DNA of 64,000 nucleotides from Agapanthus africanus (lineage: Eukaryota > Streptophyta > Magnoliopsida > Asparagales > Amaryllidaceae), in NCBI GenBank assembly GCA_030015575.1, contig CM057337.1, positions 342,126,583 to 342,190,582 of the forward strand, written 5' to 3'. The notes beneath the pieces were generated by a model. That model made no database searches and was not told the origin of the DNA. It worked only from the letters and a program-made list of their open reading frames with translations. Shown here one piece after another: positions 60,101 to 64,000 of this stretch. Within the stretch, counting starts at the first letter, position 1. Each line of letters opens with the position of its first letter. Made by a program: the position numbers and the translations under genes.

Positions 60101-61542
60101 CACGCTTCCTTGCCTCGGAATCCATGCGAGGGTACCTACAATAATAACCAATTGCAATACGTATTAAAATCGACACAGAAAACCGATACGGCGCACAGTG
60201 TGCTCACAGGTTAGAACCTATGGCCTAAACGTGCAAATCAATCAAACAACCCCTGTTGTCGATGTACGAACACCCGAAAACCAAATACAAATCCAAATAT
60301 CAAGAAAGTGCATTTAAAAATACGGAAAACATCGCCTAAAACACACCAAAATGCTCCCAGATTTTCCCCAGATGACAATTAGCCAAAACTGCATATAGGA
60401 GGGGTCTAATTTAGTGCAAAATGAGCCCTGGAACAAAAATGGACCCATTCCCTTCTACTCTGGCCGTAAATTGCGGCCAGAATGATTAAATCTGCGGCTG
60501 TAGGTTTGAATCAGGGGCTCGGGTCTTGGTGGTAGCTTCCTAGGTGCCTGCACGACTCACTGTCAGCTCAATTTCATTTATAGTGTCCCCGGGTTGCTCC
60601 AGATTCCAAAATACCTTCACAGATCATACATTTATCCGATGTCGGGTTTCTAAATCCGTGTTTTAGGGTTTCTAAGGTCTGGTCTAGGTCACTAAACAGC
60701 ATCTAAGTTTAGATAACAGCTACTAGGAATCACCCAATTCAAACCAACACTCAATTCCTCACTAGGGTTTCCCAATGTTCACTACCTCCACAATATCACA
60801 TCTAAACACATATAAATACTTAAGTAAATGGAAAACTACCCAATTAGTGAAGGGATTACCTCATAAAGCACCCATGAATCCCCCAAGATCATCAAAACTG
60901 AATTTCTCTTGGTCCCATATGTAGAGGTTGAAGAGGGGATTAATATTTTTGAAAGGGTGTGTAGGGTTTTAGGGCATGGTTGGAGATGGATCTAGGGATC
61001 CTTTGGGGAGGGTTGTGGAGTTGAGGAGATGAAGAGGAAGATGAAAAAATATGATGGGAATTAAAAATGGCAGCAGCCCCCCTCCCTCTCTCTCACAATT
61101 CACACTCCCTCTCTCTCTCCAAAAGCCCACCTAACCTAATCATTATGTCTCCCTTGACTTTTTCCTTTTCCTTTTTCTTTTCTCTCCACCAAAAACCATA
61201 ATATAAAGCCCAAATAAAATGAAACATGTAATAAAATGAAACATGTCATGGTGCACTAACCATGGAAACTGTAAAAAACGCGGATTTGGCTTAATCGCGA
61301 TTAGCAGTGCACTAATCGGGTTTTTATCGAAACTGCATATAATAAATTTTAAAATTGCCAAATCCCCTAAATATATTTTTAAATGAATAAATCATTTTAA
61401 TTTCTATTTATTTCACAATTATTGGTATATATTTATACCCTTTTTCGAAAACCCCAATTTCGCAAATCGGCAATTTTCGGGAAAAATATTATTTTAATAT
61501 TAAATTCCAAAAATAATATTTTATATTTTCTGAAACGTTACA
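57133..61542 (-). repeat. Element B 5' LTR
   Basis: 4410 bp, nearly identical to 48203-52618. Contains the GAGTTGCCAACTC block (57813-57825), the (TA)n run at 59392-59414 and the donor-like motif at 60051-60073. Confidence 0.93.
58987..59052 (-). promoter_or_regulatory. Conserved LTR hairpin (element B 5' LTR)
   Basis: ATTATCGATGATG (58987-58999) and CATCATCGATAAT (59040-59052), 13 perfect pairs. Confidence 0.7.
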
Positions 61543-61547
61543 GCATG

Positions 61548-64000
61548 TCAACTAGGGTTAAATATAGGGTTAGACCATGATTAGCAACCATGGTGGATTA
61601 ACCCAATTGCTTTAAGCTAATTCAACATAGATTTAATTGTTTTGGGTTTGTTTTTTTATTGGAAAATGTTTTAAATTAAGTTGAGAGAGAGAGGGAGGGA
61701 ATGGGCTTCATGGCTTATGCCATACTTGCAATAAATGAAGAAAGAGAGAGAGGAGGGTTGACTAGCCTTGACTCCCTTTCCTTGGTTTCTTTGCCTTTCA
61801 TTTTCTCACAATACTCTCCCTCTCACTCACTACCAGCACCAGCAGCAGCTCCAGAAGCAGTAGCAGTAGCAGAACAAGCAGCGCTAGCAGCATCAGCAAC
61901 AACACCAGCAGTATCATCAGCAGCAACACTAACAGCATTAACAGCAGCAACACCAGCAACAGCAGCAGGCAGCAGCAGCTTCTTCTCATCTTCTTCTCCT
62001 CCTTCCCCTGCTTCCTAGGGTCTATTGGGGTATATTTCTTAAACCCAACTCCTTTTTGCTAAGCTTGTGTGTTAAATAGCTTCGGTTAGTTTTAATTGTG
62101 TGTTTTAGAGCTAAAATGGTGATTTGTTTGATGTTTTGGCCATGTGGTGATATTGATGGTTTGTCTAGCTTAATTAAGTGATATTAGGGCCATGTAAACC
62201 TAGTTAAACCCCTGATTTCACTAAAATACCATAGGGTTTCAATTAGTGCTAAAATTAACGTTTTTAAGTGAATTCTTGGCTTTCTGTGATCTGCTTTAGA
62301 CTCGGGGGTTTCAGAGAAAAATTGAGAAAACTGGATCATGTATACTAGGTCTAGACTATACACACCAAGAACGAACCCCTAACCCCACACCCAGGCCGCC
62401 GATTTATTCTTTCTGGCCACAATTTGCGGCCAGATGAGGGAGTTTTTGGGTTGGGTTTGCATGGGTAGGAGTCTGCTGTATTTTTAGGGCCGGTGGTATG
62501 TGCAATTTTGTAAGTTTTCACCTGTGTCAAAATCTGGGGCGATATGTAGTTTTTCTAGTACGTTTTGTTTGCGCGATACGCGTGATACGTGAGTGTGTTC
62601 TGTGATCCAGCGTGTCGCGGCGTGTCGGGATAGTTTTAGACGCATATACACACATTTCAGCGTATCGTATACACGCGCGTTTAGTTCGCGACGCGAGTTT
62701 CTCGTTTGATTTCGATATCGCGTTTTTACGAGATATTTGCTTATATATGGATTCTTTGTGTAAATTCTAGGTTCGCAGGCGGGTACGTTGGATGCCGCAA
62801 AGAAGGGAAAGCAGGTGGTCGGCTTCACTTAGCACGCGACAAGGTGAGTAGATTTAACATCTACGGGAAAATCGCCCGTATGGCGTTAAGCGTTAGGGCG
62901 TAATAGGATATTTTAGTTGTATGTGTTCATATATATATATACTATAGTAGCATACCATCTCCTGTTTCATATAGAATGGTAGATATAGAACACTGCACTA
63001 TCACTAACGGTTCAAACTGCACGAGCACTATTTGTATGTTACACTCACACCGTTAGTGATTGCCATGACACTTGCACTATAGAATTGCTACGTCTCATAC
63101 ATTGATAATTGGACATGACTTGTCGCATATTGATACATGCATACGGTCTATTCATAGTAGTGCACACATTGCTTGACATATCCCTACTTATGCACATATA
63201 CCTTGCTACACTCATATTGCGTACATATCCATTCGCACATTCATACCTATATACATACATATGTTACATACATGGGTGATATTGACATGATTTAAAAACT
63301 AAGGGACCGCACGAGATATTTTCAAAACTGGATCTTTTTAAAAGAGCGGTTTTCCCTTTTTACTCTTAAAATGTCATACGACACATTGCATGGATTTACG
63401 CATTGATTTTGGATTTATGTGATTTCTGGATTTGAGAACCGTGGTACTATTTTAAGAAAATACGCACTGTTTTAAAAACCCGGTTTCTCTTGATATGATA
63501 TTTCAGTGCGTCCACCATGCGTTTTCTCGGTTATGAGACGCGTGACATGTGAACCCGAATCGAGGAGCTGGACGAGGCCGATTGCGGGTACATGGTGGAC
63601 CCGGTATGGTACCCCGGGGCAAGAAAGGGATGCTGTGTATACAGACGTTGTGCCTGGCAGAGGGACTACTACCTACCGGTGATTGTTTAGATCTGGCAGT
63701 TATCCGGGGGATACTGACCAGAGTTGATAGATGGATACGGGATGACACGTACTGCCGGGGCCGAGGGCCGATTCCGCAGACGGAGCCCGATACTTGAGGA
63801 TTTGCGTGTCGATGCTTGACACGATGATTTTGTGATATTTTCGAGTGCCGATGCTAGGCATTCACGATTTCATGAGCTGTACAGGATTTAAGAGCCGATC
63901 AGAGTGACAACGCCTGAGTTTTACTAGGATTTGGGTGCATTGATAGACACCGGTTATTCTTCCATGTTGACATTCCGTATAGATGATATTATTCCCATAC
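61548..64000 (+). repeat. Element A 3' LTR, second part, cut by the window end
   Basis: Continues 48054-48202. It matches 317-933 and 12186-14005 of the 5' LTR, without the C insertion, so about 0.94 kb of LTR remain beyond the window. It contains the CAG tract (61831-61985), TATA-like box (62740-62750) and donor-like site (62841-62864). Confidence 0.92.
63000..63060 (+). promoter_or_regulatory. Conserved LTR hairpin (element A 3' LTR)
   Basis: ATCACTAACGGT (63000-63011) and ACCGTTAGTGAT (63049-63060): 12 perfect pairs. Arms differ from F at matching positions on both sides. Confidence 0.7.

Larger units (their letters stand above)
48203..61542 (-). mobile_element. Element B: large non-autonomous Gypsy element (LARD-like) in A's 3' LTR
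   Basis: 13.3 kb, minus strand, perfect target duplicate GCATG. LTRs are 48203-52618 and 57133-61542 (4.4 kb each). PBS 57117-57128 and PPT 52619-52631 are in place. The 4.5 kb interior has a leader and a gag remnant related to A, C and F, but no protease, RT or integrase. Long LTRs around a non-coding core fit the large retrotransposon derivatives described in grasses. B would need enzymes from an autonomous Tekay-like partner. Its LTRs are close to solo LTR D. Confidence 0.9.
168..64000 (+). mobile_element. Element A: outer Ty3/Gypsy chromovirus (Tekay/Del-like), interrupted four times
   Basis: The oldest element of the stack. The 5' LTR starts TGTAACACCTTAGG at 168 and ends GGGTCGTGACA at 14945. 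The PBS is at 14950, the PPT at 48043-48053, and the 3' LTR starts at 48054 with the same bases and runs off the window. C splits the 5' LTR, D splits gag, F splits the RT/RNase H region and B splits the 3' LTR; each insertion has perfect 5 bp target duplicates, so A's order can be read without doubt. Net internal length is about 5.0 kb and net LTR about 3.5 kb. Gag, protease, RT, RNase H, integrase and chromodomain come in chromovirus order. The genes carry stops and frameshifts, so A cannot move by itself. Placement in the Tekay/Del clade rests on protein motifs and the chromodomain, not on a tree. Confidence 0.93.

Overview
The window is repetitive plant DNA, and from position 168 to its end it is one stack of nested LTR retrotransposons. 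I see no host gene, tRNA, rRNA or CRISPR array. The chromodomain-bearing Ty3/Gypsy pol (Tekay/Del-like), the initiator-tRNA-Met type primer sites, the degenerate Copia element and the level of nesting point to a flowering plant with a large, methylated genome. Species cannot be read from the sequence.

Layout. Element A (plus strand, 168 to beyond 64000) is the host of everything else. Its 5' LTR (168-933 + 12186-14945) was split by element C (934-12180, minus strand, Gypsy, TSD TTTGT). Its gag was split by D (15558-31804, TSD CCGAT), a minus-strand solo LTR. D itself holds a Copia-type solo LTR, G (17649-19887, TSD CTTTT), and a complete but degenerate Copia-type element, E (20144-29784, TSD CCAAT). 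A's reverse transcriptase/RNase H region was split by F (34210-46040, plus strand, TSD ATTGA), a close relative of A. A's 3' LTR (48054-48202 + 61548-64000, running off the window) was split by B (48203-61542, minus strand, TSD GCATG), a pol-less element with 4.4 kb LTRs. Removing the insertions leaves A with about 5.0 kb between its LTRs, and gag, protease, RT, RNase H, integrase and chromodomain in the normal order.

Coding state. All gag-pol genes are broken. C keeps an undamaged integrase-chromodomain reading frame. A keeps all domains but has stops, frameshifts and a protease active-site deletion. F is heavily decayed. C and F have both lost the gag capsid domain while keeping the N-terminus and zinc knuckle. 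B keeps only a trace of gag.

Most interesting signals. (1) The Gypsy LTRs (A, C, D, F, B) differ over most of their length but share short conserved modules. One is a hairpin whose arms change together between families. Another is a splice-donor-like AG|GTGAGTAG. In A, C and F an acceptor-like AG|CC lies directly before the gag start. Together these suggest a spliced gag mRNA. (2) The 3' LTR of F carries a 1.13 kb inverted copy of its own U3 that ends inside the polypurine tract, as expected from template switching during reverse transcription. (3) B combines the leader, PBS and PPT of the autonomous family with an unrelated, repeat-rich interior. (4) E has a very strong hairpin just after its PBS.
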